DNA from: Pseudomonas paraglycinae
GTDB lineage: Bacteria > Pseudomonadota > Gammaproteobacteria > Pseudomonadales > Pseudomonadaceae
Length of the DNA: 64,000 bases
NCBI RefSeq assembly: GCF_021601625.1
Contig: NZ_BQHR01000007.1
Location: 186,001-250,000 of the forward strand
Reading direction: 5' to 3'
The position numbers were made by a program, and so were the translations under genes. Below, piece after piece: positions 1-7,380 of this stretch. The notes beneath the pieces are model-generated. The model ran no database searches, was not told the DNA's origin, and saw nothing but the letters and a program-made list of their open reading frames with translations. The first letter of the stretch is position 1. Each line of letters begins with the position of its first letter.

Positions 1-245
1 GTTCCTGCGTGCGATATTGCTGGGCCTTGATGATCAGCACACCGTCGCCGGTGATGCGACTGTCGCGCAGCGCCAGCAGCCGTTCCTTGTAGAACTCGGG
101 CAAGGACGAGGCCGGAATGTCGAAGCGCAGGTGCACGGCGCTGGAGACCTTGTTGACGTTCTGCCCTCCGGCGCCCTGGGCGCGGATGTACGTCAGCTCT
201 ATCTCGGCATCCGGCAGATGCACATTGTTGGAAATCACCAGCATG
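1..245 (-). CDS. arfB: Alternative ribosome-rescue factor ArfB (peptidyl-tRNA hydrolase), 3' part outside window
   Basis: The minus-strand frame starts at ATG 245 and is still open at base 1, so only the first 81 codons are present. The translation begins [11 protein letters not shown] and carries GAGGQ at residues 24–28, the catalytic GGQ loop shared by class I release factors and the ArfB/YaeJ family. ArfB enters the A site of stalled ribosomes and hydrolyses the peptidyl-tRNA ester. The basic C-terminal tail that probes the mRNA channel lies outside the window. It is 20 bp downstream of the pentapeptide-repeat gene on the same strand and may be co-transcribed. Identification is firm from the GGQ context; completeness cannot be judged. 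Confidence 0.9.
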
Positions 246-265
246 GAAACTCTACCTTCAAGTCG

Positions 266-961
266 CTAAGCGACAGACAACCCCAGTTCGGACAACAGCA
301 TCGATGCCTGGGCCCGGGAAATCACCGCCCCTTTGAACAGTTTGGCATCGTTGAGCCGAAAGCCGCTCAAATCGGCACCGCGCAGGTCGGCATCGGTGAA
401 CCTTGCGCCATTGATGCGTGCATGCGCCAGACTGCACTCGACGAACTCGGCCTTGCGAAAGTCGGCATCGCTCAAGTCCGCATCGGAGAAATCCAGACCG
501 TTCAACGTCGTGCGGGCGAACGACATGCCGCCCAGAAATGCGCTGTTGAGTCGGGTCTCACTGAACGACAGACCCAGGCTGGAGGTGTGACTGAAGTTGG
601 CACCGGTCAGCTTGCAGCCGGTGAAAGCGACCTGCGCCAGTTTCGCCCGCTGCCAGCGTGTGTTGTTCAAATCGCAATTGCTGAACGAGGCCTCCAGCAA
701 TTGGGCCGCTTCGAACACTGCGTGGGCACCCCGACAGCCCTTCCATTGAGTCGCTTCGAGGCGAGCACCGAGAAATTGCGTGCGCAGCAGAATGCAGCGC
801 TGGAAATCGGCGCGATCCAGCGTCAGTCGCGACAGATCGACATCGGTGAAATCCACCCCGATAAACCGCAGCGGCAAGCGCTGGGACGCGATCAACGCCT
901 GCACATCATCACGCGTCAGCGCGTCTCCTTCGACCTCGTAGTGCGTTTGCACCTGATCCAT
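266..961 (-). CDS. Pentapeptide-repeat protein
   Basis: This 231-residue protein has many A(D/N)LXX-type units, for example VDLSRLTLDRADF near residue 43 and DADLSDADFRKAEF near residue 160, spread over residues 35–215. Such repeats fold into a right-handed quadrilateral beta-helix. There is no signal peptide or membrane segment, so it is probably cytosolic. Some relatives (Qnr, MfpA) mimic DNA and protect gyrase, but most chromosomal members have no known role and nothing here indicates gyrase protection. The ATG at 961 begins MDQVQTHYEVEGD. It precedes arfB by 20 bp on the same strand and lies downstream of the aroP terminator, so it probably has its own promoter in 962–1024. Confidence 0.8.
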   Translation of the reverse strand: MDQVQTHYEVEGDALTRDDVQALIASQRLPLRFIGVDFTDVDLSRLTLDRADFQRCILLRTQFLGARLEATQWKGCRGAHAVFEAAQLLEASFSNCDLNNTRWQRAKLAQVAFTGCKLTGANFSHTSSLGLSFSETRLNSAFLGGMSFARTTLNGLDFSDADLSDADFRKAEFVECSLAHARINGARFTDADLRGADLSGFRLNDAKLFKGAVISRAQASMLLSELGLSVA

Positions 962-1024
962 GCCCGACTCCTTCGCGATTCAATTGGCGCCGGCAGTCTA
1001 TCGTCACTTCGCGTAGGACCGGGC

Positions 1025-1050
1025 ACAAAAAAGCCGGCGGAAGCCGGCTA
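1025..1050 (-). terminator. Rho-independent terminator of aroP
   Basis: AGCCGGC (1032–1038) and GCCGGCT (1043–1049) form a 7-bp GC-rich stem with loop GGAA. On the minus strand it is followed by a T-run (1025–1031). It lies 20 bp past the aroP stop codon. Confidence 0.85.
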
Positions 1051-1069
1051 TTTTGTTGTCGTCCGTTGC

Positions 1070-2485
1070 CTACTTGGCCGCGGCCCCAAGCACCGCGCGT
1101 TGATCGCTGCGCTTGTTCTTGATCACGTAGCAGACCCACATGAACACCACCCACACCGGGATCGCGTACACCGAGATCTGAATGCCCGGGATCAGCAGCA
1201 TCACGCCGAGGATGAACAGGACGAACGCCAGGCAGATGTAGTTGCCGTACGGGTACCACAGCGCCTTGAACAGCGGCTTCTGATTGGTCTTGTTCATGTG
1301 TTGGCGGAACTTGAAGTGCGAGAAGCTGATCATCGCCCAGTTGATCACCAGCGTTGCAACCACCAGCGACATCAGCAGTTCCAGCGCGTGTTGCGGGATC
1401 AGGTAGTTGAGCAGCACCGCCACCAGGGTCACGGCCGCCGACGCCAGGATCGAACGCACCGGCACGCCGCGCTTGTCGATCTTCGCCAGCGCTTTCGGCG
1501 CATCGCCCTGCTCGGCCATGCCCAGCAGCATGCGGCTGTTGCAGTAGGTGCCGCTGTTGTACACCGACAATGCCGCGGTCAGTACCACGAAGTTGAGGAT
1601 GTGCGCAGCGGTGTTGCTGCCAAGCATCGAGAACACCTGCACGAACGGGCTGCCGCTGTAGGAATCGCCCGAAGCGTTGAGGGTTTCCAGCAGGCTGTCC
1701 CACGGGGTCAGCGACAGCAGGATCACCAGTGCGCCGATGTAGAAAATCAGGATCCGGTAAATCACCTGGTTGATCGCTTTCGGGATCACGGTTTTCGGCT
1801 TGTCGGCTTCGGCTGCGGTGAAACCGAGCATCTCCAGACCGCCGAAGGAGAACATGATGATCGCCATGGCCATTACCAGACCGCTGACGCCGTTCGGGAA
1901 GAAGCCACCGTGGGACCACAGATTGCTGACCGAAGCCTGCGGGCCGCCATGGCCGCTGACCAGCAGATAACTGCCCAGGGCGATCATGCCGACGATCGCC
2001 ACGACCTTGATGATCGCGAACCAGAATTCGGCTTCACCGAAGACTTTGACGTTGGCCAGGTTGATCGCATTGATCAGCACGAAGAACGCGGCAGCGGTGA
2101 CCCAGCTCGGGATCTCCGGCGCCCAGTAGTGGATGTATTTGCCGACCGCGGTCAGCTCCGACATGCCCACCAGGATGTACAGGATCCAGCAGTTCCAGCC
2201 CGACAGGAAACCGGCAAAACCGCCCCAGTATTTGTGCGCAAAGTGGCTGAAAGAGCCGGCCACCGGCTCTTCGACGATCATTTCGCCGAGCTGGCGCATG
2301 ATCATGAAGGCGATGAAGCCGCAGATGGCATAGCCGAGGATCATCGACGGGCCGGCGGATTTCAGCACCCCGGCCGAGCCGAGGAACAATCCGGTACCGA
2401 TCGCGCCACCAAGGGCGATCAGTTGAATATGGCGATTTTTCAGGCCGCGTTTCAGCTCGCCTGATTGCGAGTTTTGTCCACTCAT
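1070..2485 (-). CDS. aroP: Aromatic amino acid permease AroP (APC superfamily)
   Basis: This 471-residue inner-membrane permease has about 12 hydrophobic segments. The N-terminal LKRGLKNRHIQLIALGGAIG and the EEPVAGSFSHFA region closely resemble E. coli AroP as I remember it, which imports Phe, Tyr and Trp with protons; PheP-type paralogues are similar, so exact specificity is inferred. An in-frame TTG lies at 2503, but I chose ATG 2485 (MSGQNSQSG), which has GAGACC about 6 nt upstream. It is monocistronic: a terminator follows at 1025–1050, and upstream lies a roughly 250-nt leader with a 20-codon Trp-containing ORF and competing hairpins. Confidence 0.88.
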   Translation of the reverse strand: MSGQNSQSGELKRGLKNRHIQLIALGGAIGTGLFLGSAGVLKSAGPSMILGYAICGFIAFMIMRQLGEMIVEEPVAGSFSHFAHKYWGGFAGFLSGWNCWILYILVGMSELTAVGKYIHYWAPEIPSWVTAAAFFVLINAINLANVKVFGEAEFWFAIIKVVAIVGMIALGSYLLVSGHGGPQASVSNLWSHGGFFPNGVSGLVMAMAIIMFSFGGLEMLGFTAAEADKPKTVIPKAINQVIYRILIFYIGALVILLSLTPWDSLLETLNASGDSYSGSPFVQVFSMLGSNTAAHILNFVVLTAALSVYNSGTYCNSRMLLGMAEQGDAPKALAKIDKRGVPVRSILASAAVTLVAVLLNYLIPQHALELLMSLVVATLVINWAMISFSHFKFRQHMNKTNQKPLFKALWYPYGNYICLAFVLFILGVMLLIPGIQISVYAIPVWVVFMWVCYVIKNKRSDQRAVLGAAAK

Positions 2486-2503
2486 GAAAAAGGTCTCACG
2501 CAA

Positions 2504-2566
2504 GGTTTGATGATGTTCAGTAGACGTTGCTGCAAGGTTGCGATTTCAGCCAACCTTGATCAAACC
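2504..2566 (-). promoter_or_regulatory. Candidate attenuator/switch in the aroP leader
   Basis: On the minus strand CAAGGTTG (2558–2551) pairs with CAACCTTG (2540–2533) around a 10-nt loop that contains the UGA stop of the leader ORF. The overlapping segment GGTTTGAT (2566–2559), inside leader codons 14–17, pairs equally well with ATCAAACC (2511–2504), just before the aroP ribosome-binding site. Ribosome position on the leader could therefore select between structures. There is no T-run after the first hairpin, so classical intrinsic attenuation is unlikely; a translational or Rho-dependent mechanism would be needed. Inferred from complementarity only. Confidence 0.5.
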
Positions 2567-2608
2567 CCAGCGCAGGCACCAGGAATTCAGCTTTTTTACA
2601 ACGGTCAT
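2546..2608 (-). CDS. Putative 20-residue Trp-containing leader peptide upstream of aroP
   Basis: The ORF starts at ATG 2608 with AGGTGA placed correctly upstream (AGG, 6-nt spacing), and ends in TGA at 2546, 60 nt before the aroP start. The peptide begins MTVVKKLN and has Trp at positions 10 and 14, two of 20 residues, a strong excess for a short ORF. The stop codon lies in the loop of the 2533–2558 hairpin, and the Trp14–Ile17 codons overlap the alternative pairing strand. This is the layout expected of a sensing leader peptide (compare TnaC or TrpL). Translation is not demonstrated. Confidence 0.5.
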   Translation of the reverse strand: MTVVKKLNSWCLRWGLIKVG

Positions 2609-2737
2609 GCGTCACCTGTTTGTTTTTATCTGTGACGAAATCGAACCCGACACGCTTGTGACGCGGCGGAGTGAACAAGGCGGATAAACCTTGAGGTTTG
2701 CGCGATTACGCAGAGGGTCACAGTTAAAACGCGGCGC

Positions 2738-2766
2738 ATTGTACACCGCTAACCCCCTGCTGCCAG
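2738..2766 (-). promoter_or_regulatory. Candidate sigma-70 promoter for the aroP leader transcript
   Basis: On the minus strand CTGGCA (2766–2761) is separated by 17 nt from TACAAT (2743–2738), 4/6 and 5/6 matches to the -35 and -10 consensus. Transcription would start near 2731 and give a leader of about 245 nt that includes the 20-codon ORF. Confidence 0.5.
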
Positions 2767-2777
2767 ACCTCGCCGGA

Positions 2778-2924
2778 TCAGCGTGTCGGTTGCCGGGATT
2801 GCATGTGTCCACCCCGGGAGGCCCGGGCGGCTGCAAAAATTGAGTCAGGCCTTTGCAGGCCATCGGCGTGGACGATGGAAAATCCGCCCCACGTGGAGAA
2901 GTGAAAATGGATATCGGCGTTCAT
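2778..2924 (-). CDS. Putative 48-residue small protein with a strong ribosome-binding site
   Basis: ATG 2924 is preceded by AAGAAGGAGGCGCA, a nearly perfect Shine–Dalgarno sequence at good spacing, much stronger than for most genes here. The frame encodes 48 residues starting MNADIHFHFSTWGGF and ending in TGA at 2778. It has no signal peptide or hydrophobic segment and I do not recognise it. It ends just before the putative aroP promoter on the same strand. It could be a small protein, a second regulatory uORF, or a chance frame behind an AGGAGG sequence. Confidence 0.4.
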   Translation of the reverse strand: MNADIHFHFSTWGGFSIVHADGLQRPDSIFAAARASRGGHMQSRQPTR

Positions 2925-3259
2925 TGCGCCTCCTTCTTGTTATGCACCTGCACGACAGGCATGCAGCGCATCTCACCTTCCAAACGACGCTGAAACAAGC
3001 GCGCCAGAGCGCCGCGCAAGGCCCGGCGGGACTGGCTCCGGCAGATTTTCCTTACAGTCTGATAAAGACACCCGATTTACGGGTCTGCGACGGCCTTTTC
3101 GTAAATATTCACTGACAGTGCGTAACGTAAAGTTTCCACTCCAGACCCATCAAAGCCCGGAACAGCGATTGACGCTAGCTGACTAACTATTTGAAAGGCG
3201 TTAAGTTTTTTGTTTTAAAACAAGAAAAACACGCCCGAAAAATAGAAATAAAAAGTCCA
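2925..3259. other. Intergenic region between the small ORF and rluB terminator
   Basis: About 335 bp without a supported gene. The part from 3110 to 3260 is AT-rich (runs of T and A around 3205–3260) and could hold the promoter for the 48-codon ORF on the minus strand. I see no structured RNA or repeat. Confidence 0.4.
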
Positions 3260-3291
3260 AAAAAAAAACGCCAACCCTAAGGTTGGCGTTT
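3260..3291 (-). terminator. Rho-independent terminator of rluB operon
   Basis: AAACGCCAACC (3266–3276) and GGTTGGCGTTT (3281–3291) form an 11-bp stem with loop CTAA. On the minus strand it is followed by a long T-run (3259–3268). It lies 44 bp after the rluB stop. Confidence 0.92.
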
Positions 3292-3334
3292 CTGTTTTCA
3301 GCTTGAGGCTTGCCGCTCGAAGCTTATAACTGCT

Positions 3335-4552
3335 TTATTCCGGTTTCTTGCGACCGAAACCCGGACGCTGGCCGGAACCGGCCGGTGCGCCACGGCGCTT
3401 GCCCGACGGCTTGTCATCGTCAGCCAGCTTGATGCCTGGACGCTTCGGCGCCGGCTTGGCCGGACGCTTGGTGTCGGCTGGACGATCCGCCACCGGCGTA
3501 CCGCGACCTTCGCCCCGCTCGGTACGGCCATTGGCCGGACGCGGAGTGCGTGGACCGCGCTCGCCATCCGGACGCGCTGCCGGCTTGCGGCCTGGACGCT
3601 CGCCTTCGATCTGCGGCTCGCGGACCGGACGTGGACCGGCGCCAATCGGTGCACCGTTGGCCGGACGCAGGGTGCGCACGCGTTCGGTACGGGCCATCGG
3701 ACGCGACGATTTGCGCTGCATCCGGTCGAGCTTGTCTTTGCTCTTGGCATTCAGTTGCGGCATGGCCACCGGGGTCAGGCCGACTTCGGCGCTCAGCACG
3801 TCGACTTCGTACTGGCTCATTTCACGCCAGCGGCCCATCGGCAGGTCGGAGTTGAGGAAAACCGGGCCGAAACGCACGCGCTTCAGGCGGCTGACCACCA
3901 GGCCCTGGGATTCCCACAGGCGACGCACTTCACGGTTACGACCTTCCATCACCACGCAGTGATACCAGTGGTTGAAGCCTTCGCCGCCCGGTGCCTGTTG
4001 AATGTCGGTGAAACGCGCCGGGCCGTCTTCCAGCACAACGCCGGCCTTCAGGCGCTCGATCATCTCGTCATCGACTTCGCCACGCACACGCACCGCGTAC
4101 TCACGGTCCATCTCGTAGGACGGGTGCATCAGGCGGTTGGCCAACTCACCGTCGGTGGTGAACATCAGCAGACCGGTGGTGTTGATGTCGAGACGACCGA
4201 TGTTGATCCAGCGGCCTTCTTTCGGACGCGGCAGCTTGTCGAACACGGTCGGACGGCCTTCCGGGTCGTCACGGGTGCAGATCTCGCCATCGGGTTTGTT
4301 GTACATGATCACGCGGCGCACCGACTCGGCGGCTTCTTCGCGCTTGATGACTTTGCCATCAATGGTGATGGCGTCGTGCATGTCGACACGCAGGCCCAAG
4401 GTGGCGTCTTTGCCATTGACCTTGATGCGGCCGGCAGCGATCCAGGATTCGACATCACGGCGCGAGCCGACGCCGATACGGGCGAGGACTTTCTGCAGCT
4501 TTTCGCCTGCTGGGCCGATTTCCTGGTCGTCTTTCTGATTGATGTCACTCAT
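3335..4552 (-). CDS. rluB: 23S rRNA pseudouridine synthase RluB
   Basis: This 405-residue protein has an S4 RNA-binding domain near residues 18–65 (EKLQKVLARIGVGSRRDVE) and a RsuA-family catalytic core with GRLDINTTGLLM, whose Asp is the nucleophile. RluB isomerises U2605 of 23S rRNA (E. coli numbering). The C-terminal 130 residues are a low-complexity, basic Pro/Arg/Gly-rich tail (from about residue 275), longer than in E. coli and usual in pseudomonads. It ends the scpA–scpB–DUF1289–rluB run on the minus strand, 153 bp after the DUF1289 gene, and is followed by a strong terminator. Confidence 0.95.
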   Translation of the reverse strand: MSDINQKDDQEIGPAGEKLQKVLARIGVGSRRDVESWIAAGRIKVNGKDATLGLRVDMHDAITIDGKVIKREEAAESVRRVIMYNKPDGEICTRDDPEGRPTVFDKLPRPKEGRWINIGRLDINTTGLLMFTTDGELANRLMHPSYEMDREYAVRVRGEVDDEMIERLKAGVVLEDGPARFTDIQQAPGGEGFNHWYHCVVMEGRNREVRRLWESQGLVVSRLKRVRFGPVFLNSDLPMGRWREMSQYEVDVLSAEVGLTPVAMPQLNAKSKDKLDRMQRKSSRPMARTERVRTLRPANGAPIGAGPRPVREPQIEGERPGRKPAARPDGERGPRTPRPANGRTERGEGRGTPVADRPADTKRPAKPAPKRPGIKLADDDKPSGKRRGAPAGSGQRPGFGRKKPE

Positions 4553-4705
4553 CTGGGCACCTCCCGGTGTGGTCTGTTCAGCGGCGCTGAATGAGCCGCT
4601 GAAGCGTTGAAATCTGGGTTTTCGGGCGAAGGGATCGCCGAAGGGTCGCGAATCATACGCGGATGTGGCCGCGCGCGCATCAGAGACTAGTCGATCAGGG
4701 CAAGG

Positions 4706-4897
4706 TTATTTCTTTTTCCGCCGACCGGTGGCCCCGAGCTTGATCAGACGCAGCGCGGCTTCGGCCAGCACAGTGCGCTTGTCGTCCTTGTCGAGTTTCT
4801 TCCAGGCCCGTATCTCGCGCTTGCTGCGGCCGCAGCCCAGACAGATGTCGTCGCTGAACTTGCAGACGCTGATGCACGGGTCTTTGGTCGAGCTCAT
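4706..4897 (-). CDS. DUF1289 family protein (Cys-rich, 63 aa)
   Basis: This small protein begins MSSTKDPCISVCKFSDD and carries CISVC and CLGCGRS in its first 30 residues, the cysteine pattern of the DUF1289 family, followed by a basic helical tail ending in GRRKKK. The four cysteines suggest a small metal or Fe–S site; function is unknown. An in-frame TTG lies 6 nt upstream, but ATG 4897 is two bases after the scpB stop codon, so it is very likely translated by coupling within the scp operon. Confidence 0.85.
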   Translation of the reverse strand: MSSTKDPCISVCKFSDDICLGCGRSKREIRAWKKLDKDDKRTVLAEAALRLIKLGATGRRKKK

Positions 4898-4899
4898 GC

Positions 4900-5907
4900 T
4901 CAATCCTCGAACTCGCGACGTTCGGCTTCGATGGCTTCGGCCAGGGCGCGGGCCTCGGCTTCTTCTTCGCTCAACTCTTCCTCGGCGGCGGGTTCCGGTT
5001 TGGGCTGTTCAAGCCGGGCGACGGCGGCCAGCAGCTTTTCCCGGGCTTCGGCCACGCCGAGCACATCGTCTTCCTGCTCAGGCTCGGGCTCGAATTCAGG
5101 CTCATGCTCAAATTCAGTTTCGAACTCATCCTCAACCGGCGGCTCGACCGGATCGAACTCAACCCCGGTCGGCATCGATTCACCGCCCGCCCCGTCACGC
5201 AGCAAGTCGTCAAAGTCGGTCTTGATCCCCTCCTCCATGCTGTCCAGTTCCAGCAGAAGGGTGTGGAAACTGGTTTCTTCCTTCGGCTCTTCCGGCTCGG
5301 CACTGGCGTCGGCCTGCTCCTGCAAGCCCGGTGGCACGGGAGCGTCGTCGAAGTCGAGCACCGGATCCGCCTCGATTTCGCGCAACTCGGCCAGCGGCGG
5401 CAGGTCGTCAAGGTTCTTCAGGTTGAAGTGATCGAGAAACGCCTTGGTGGTGGCGAACATCGCCGGTTTGCCCGGCACGTCGCGGTAACCGACGATGCGA
5501 ATCCACTCGCGCTCGATCAGCGTCTTGACGATGTTGGTGTTGACCGCCACGCCCCGCACGTCCTCGATTTCGCCCCGGGTGATCGGCTGGCGATAGGCGA
5601 TCAGCGCCATGGTTTCCAGCAATGCTCGGGAATAACGTTGCGGACGTTCTTCCCACAACCGGCCGACCCACGGCGCGAACTTCTCGCGGATTTGCAGGCG
5701 ATAGCCCGACGCGACTTCCTTGAGCTCGAACGCCCGGCCTTCGCAGGATTTGCCGAGCAGGGTCAGGGCTTTCTTGAAGACCGGCGGTTCCGGGCGCTCG
5801 CCTTCTTCGAACAGTTCATATAGGCGCTCGAGGGATTGCGGCTTTCCCGAGGCCAACAGAAAGGCTTCAAGCAGGGACGCCAGCTCGCGGGGTTCAGTCA
5901 GGTTCAT
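4900..5907 (-). CDS. scpB: Segregation and condensation protein ScpB
   Basis: This 335-residue protein has an N-terminal tandem winged-helix region (residues 1–170, including MALIAYRQPITRGEIEDVRGV) typical of ScpB, the subunit that binds the ScpA kleisin in the Smc–ScpAB condensin. Residues 190–335 form a long acidic Glu/Pro-rich tail absent from short ScpB homologues but common in Pseudomonas. It lies 11 bp downstream of scpA and two bases upstream of the DUF1289 gene, so the three are one transcript. Role: chromosome compaction and segregation. Confidence 0.95.
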   Translation of the reverse strand: MNLTEPRELASLLEAFLLASGKPQSLERLYELFEEGERPEPPVFKKALTLLGKSCEGRAFELKEVASGYRLQIREKFAPWVGRLWEERPQRYSRALLETMALIAYRQPITRGEIEDVRGVAVNTNIVKTLIEREWIRIVGYRDVPGKPAMFATTKAFLDHFNLKNLDDLPPLAELREIEADPVLDFDDAPVPPGLQEQADASAEPEEPKEETSFHTLLLELDSMEEGIKTDFDDLLRDGAGGESMPTGVEFDPVEPPVEDEFETEFEHEPEFEPEPEQEDDVLGVAEAREKLLAAVARLEQPKPEPAAEEELSEEEAEARALAEAIEAERREFED

Positions 5908-5918
5908 ATCGGGACTCG

Positions 5919-6737
5919 TTATTCGACTCGGGCTCGCACGTGGATCGCGGCGAACGGCTCATTCTGCACCAGCTCGATCAGGGATTCCTTGACCAGTTCA
6001 AGGATCGCCATGAAGGTCACCACCACGCCGAGCTTGCCCTCCTCGGCGGTGAACAGCTCGACGAACGGCACAAACCCACCGCCCTTGAGCCGCTCCAGCA
6101 CATCGCTCATGCGCTCGCGGGTGGACAGCGCCTCGCGGCTGACCTGATGGCTTTCGAACATGTCGCCCCGGCGCAGCACCTCGGCCATGGACATCAGGAT
6201 TTCTTCCAGCGCCACGTCGGGCAAGAGTTTGCGCGCGCGGGCTTCCGGGGCGTCGAGCTTGGGCACGATCACGTCGCGACCGACCCGGCTCAGGCCATCG
6301 ATGCCTTCGGCGGCAGCCTTGAACCGTTCGTACTCCTGCAGGCGACGAATCAGCTCGGCGCGCGGGTCGTCCTCTTCGTCCTCGACGGTTTCGGCCCGGG
6401 GCAACAGCATCCGCGACTTGATCTCGGCCAGCATCGCGGCCATCACCAGGTATTCGGCGGCCAGTTCCAGACGCACCGACTGCATAAGCTCGACATAACC
6501 CATGTACTGGCGGGTGATTTCCGCCACCGGGATGTCGAGGATGTTGATATTCTGTTTGCGGATCAGGTACAGCAGCAGATCGAGCGGGCCTTCGAAGGCT
6601 TCGAGGAAGACTTCCAGCGCGTCGGGCGGGATGTACAGGTCCAGCGGCATTTCCGTGACGGCCTGGCCATAGACCATGGCAAACGGCAGTTCCTGCTGGG
6701 CACCGGCCTGGGGATCAACGGTTTCCACTGCGGACAT
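5919..6737 (-). CDS. scpA: Segregation and condensation protein ScpA (kleisin)
   Basis: This 272-residue kleisin contains the ScpA signature FEGPLDLLLYLIRKQNINILDIPV near residue 48. Its N-terminal helical domain contacts the Smc neck and the C-terminal winged helix contacts the Smc head. The start (ATG 6737) directly abuts the stop of the upstream YciO-like gene, indicating translational coupling. Length is normal for proteobacterial ScpA. No smc gene is in the window. Confidence 0.95.
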   Translation of the reverse strand: MSAVETVDPQAGAQQELPFAMVYGQAVTEMPLDLYIPPDALEVFLEAFEGPLDLLLYLIRKQNINILDIPVAEITRQYMGYVELMQSVRLELAAEYLVMAAMLAEIKSRMLLPRAETVEDEEDDPRAELIRRLQEYERFKAAAEGIDGLSRVGRDVIVPKLDAPEARARKLLPDVALEEILMSMAEVLRRGDMFESHQVSREALSTRERMSDVLERLKGGGFVPFVELFTAEEGKLGVVVTFMAILELVKESLIELVQNEPFAAIHVRARVE

Positions 6738-7367
6738 TCAGGCCTCGACCATGAATGGGGCAGGATCGCCGCAACCGACGCGGATCACTTCCGGATCATC
6801 GCCCGTGAGGTCGATCACGGTGGAGGCCTTGATACCGCCGGAACCGCCGTCGATGATCAGGTCGACCTGATGCTCGAGCAACTGGCGCATTTCGTACGGA
6901 TCGCTCAACGGGTCTTCATCGCCCGGCATGATCAGGGTCACGCTCATCAACGGCTCTCCCAGTTCGGCCAGCAGCGCCAGCGCGATCGGATGGCTCGGCA
7001 CCCGCAGACCGATGGTGCGTTTCTTCGGATGCAGCAGCAGGCGCGGCACTTCGCGGGTGGCGTTGAGGATGAAGGTGTACGGCCCTGGCAAGTGGGCTTT
7101 GAGGATTCGAAACGTCCCGGTGTCGATCTTGGCGTAATTGCCCAGTTGCGAAAGGTCGCTGCAGATCAGTGCGAAGTTGTGCTTTTCGTCAAGCTGACGC
7201 AGGCGTCGAACGCGCTCGATGCCGTTCTTGTCGCCGATCTGGCAGCCGATTGCGTAGGAGGAGTCCGTGGGATAGACCACCACTCCGCCCTTGCGGATGA
7301 TCTCGACCGCCTGTTTGATCAGGCGCGCTTGCGGGTTTTCCGGATGAATCTGGAAAAATTGACTCAC
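6738..7367 (-). CDS. YciO-type Sua5/YrdC-domain protein (threonylcarbamoyl-AMP synthase family)
   Basis: The 209-residue protein begins (M)SQFFQIHPENPQ and contains KGGVVVYPTDSSYAIGC and LPGPYTFIL, the substrate-pocket motifs of the Sua5/YrdC/YciO family. Members make threonylcarbamoyl-AMP for tRNA t6A; YciO-branch proteins are paralogues whose cellular role is less certain. The frame stays open upstream, but GTG 7367 has AGGTAGAG directly upstream and matches the usual family N-terminus. It lies 13 bp after the PHP-domain RNase gene and abuts scpA, an arrangement I recall from other gamma-proteobacteria. Confidence 0.85.
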   Translation of the reverse strand: MSQFFQIHPENPQARLIKQAVEIIRKGGVVVYPTDSSYAIGCQIGDKNGIERVRRLRQLDEKHNFALICSDLSQLGNYAKIDTGTFRILKAHLPGPYTFILNATREVPRLLLHPKKRTIGLRVPSHPIALALLAELGEPLMSVTLIMPGDEDPLSDPYEMRQLLEHQVDLIIDGGSGGIKASTVIDLTGDDPEVIRVGCGDPAPFMVEA

Positions 7368-7380
7368 ATTCTCTACCTGT

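Noticed and set aside
17-2464. Very long open frame antisense to the pentapeptide and aroP genes
   Set aside because: It runs opposite to two well-recognised genes, has His/Gln/Arg-rich low-complexity sequence typical of the antisense frame of GC-rich DNA, and lacks any family motif.
2486-2503. Upstream TTG start for aroP
   Set aside because: It has no proper Shine–Dalgarno and would overlap the leader pairing segment; ATG 2485 gives the usual AroP N-terminus.
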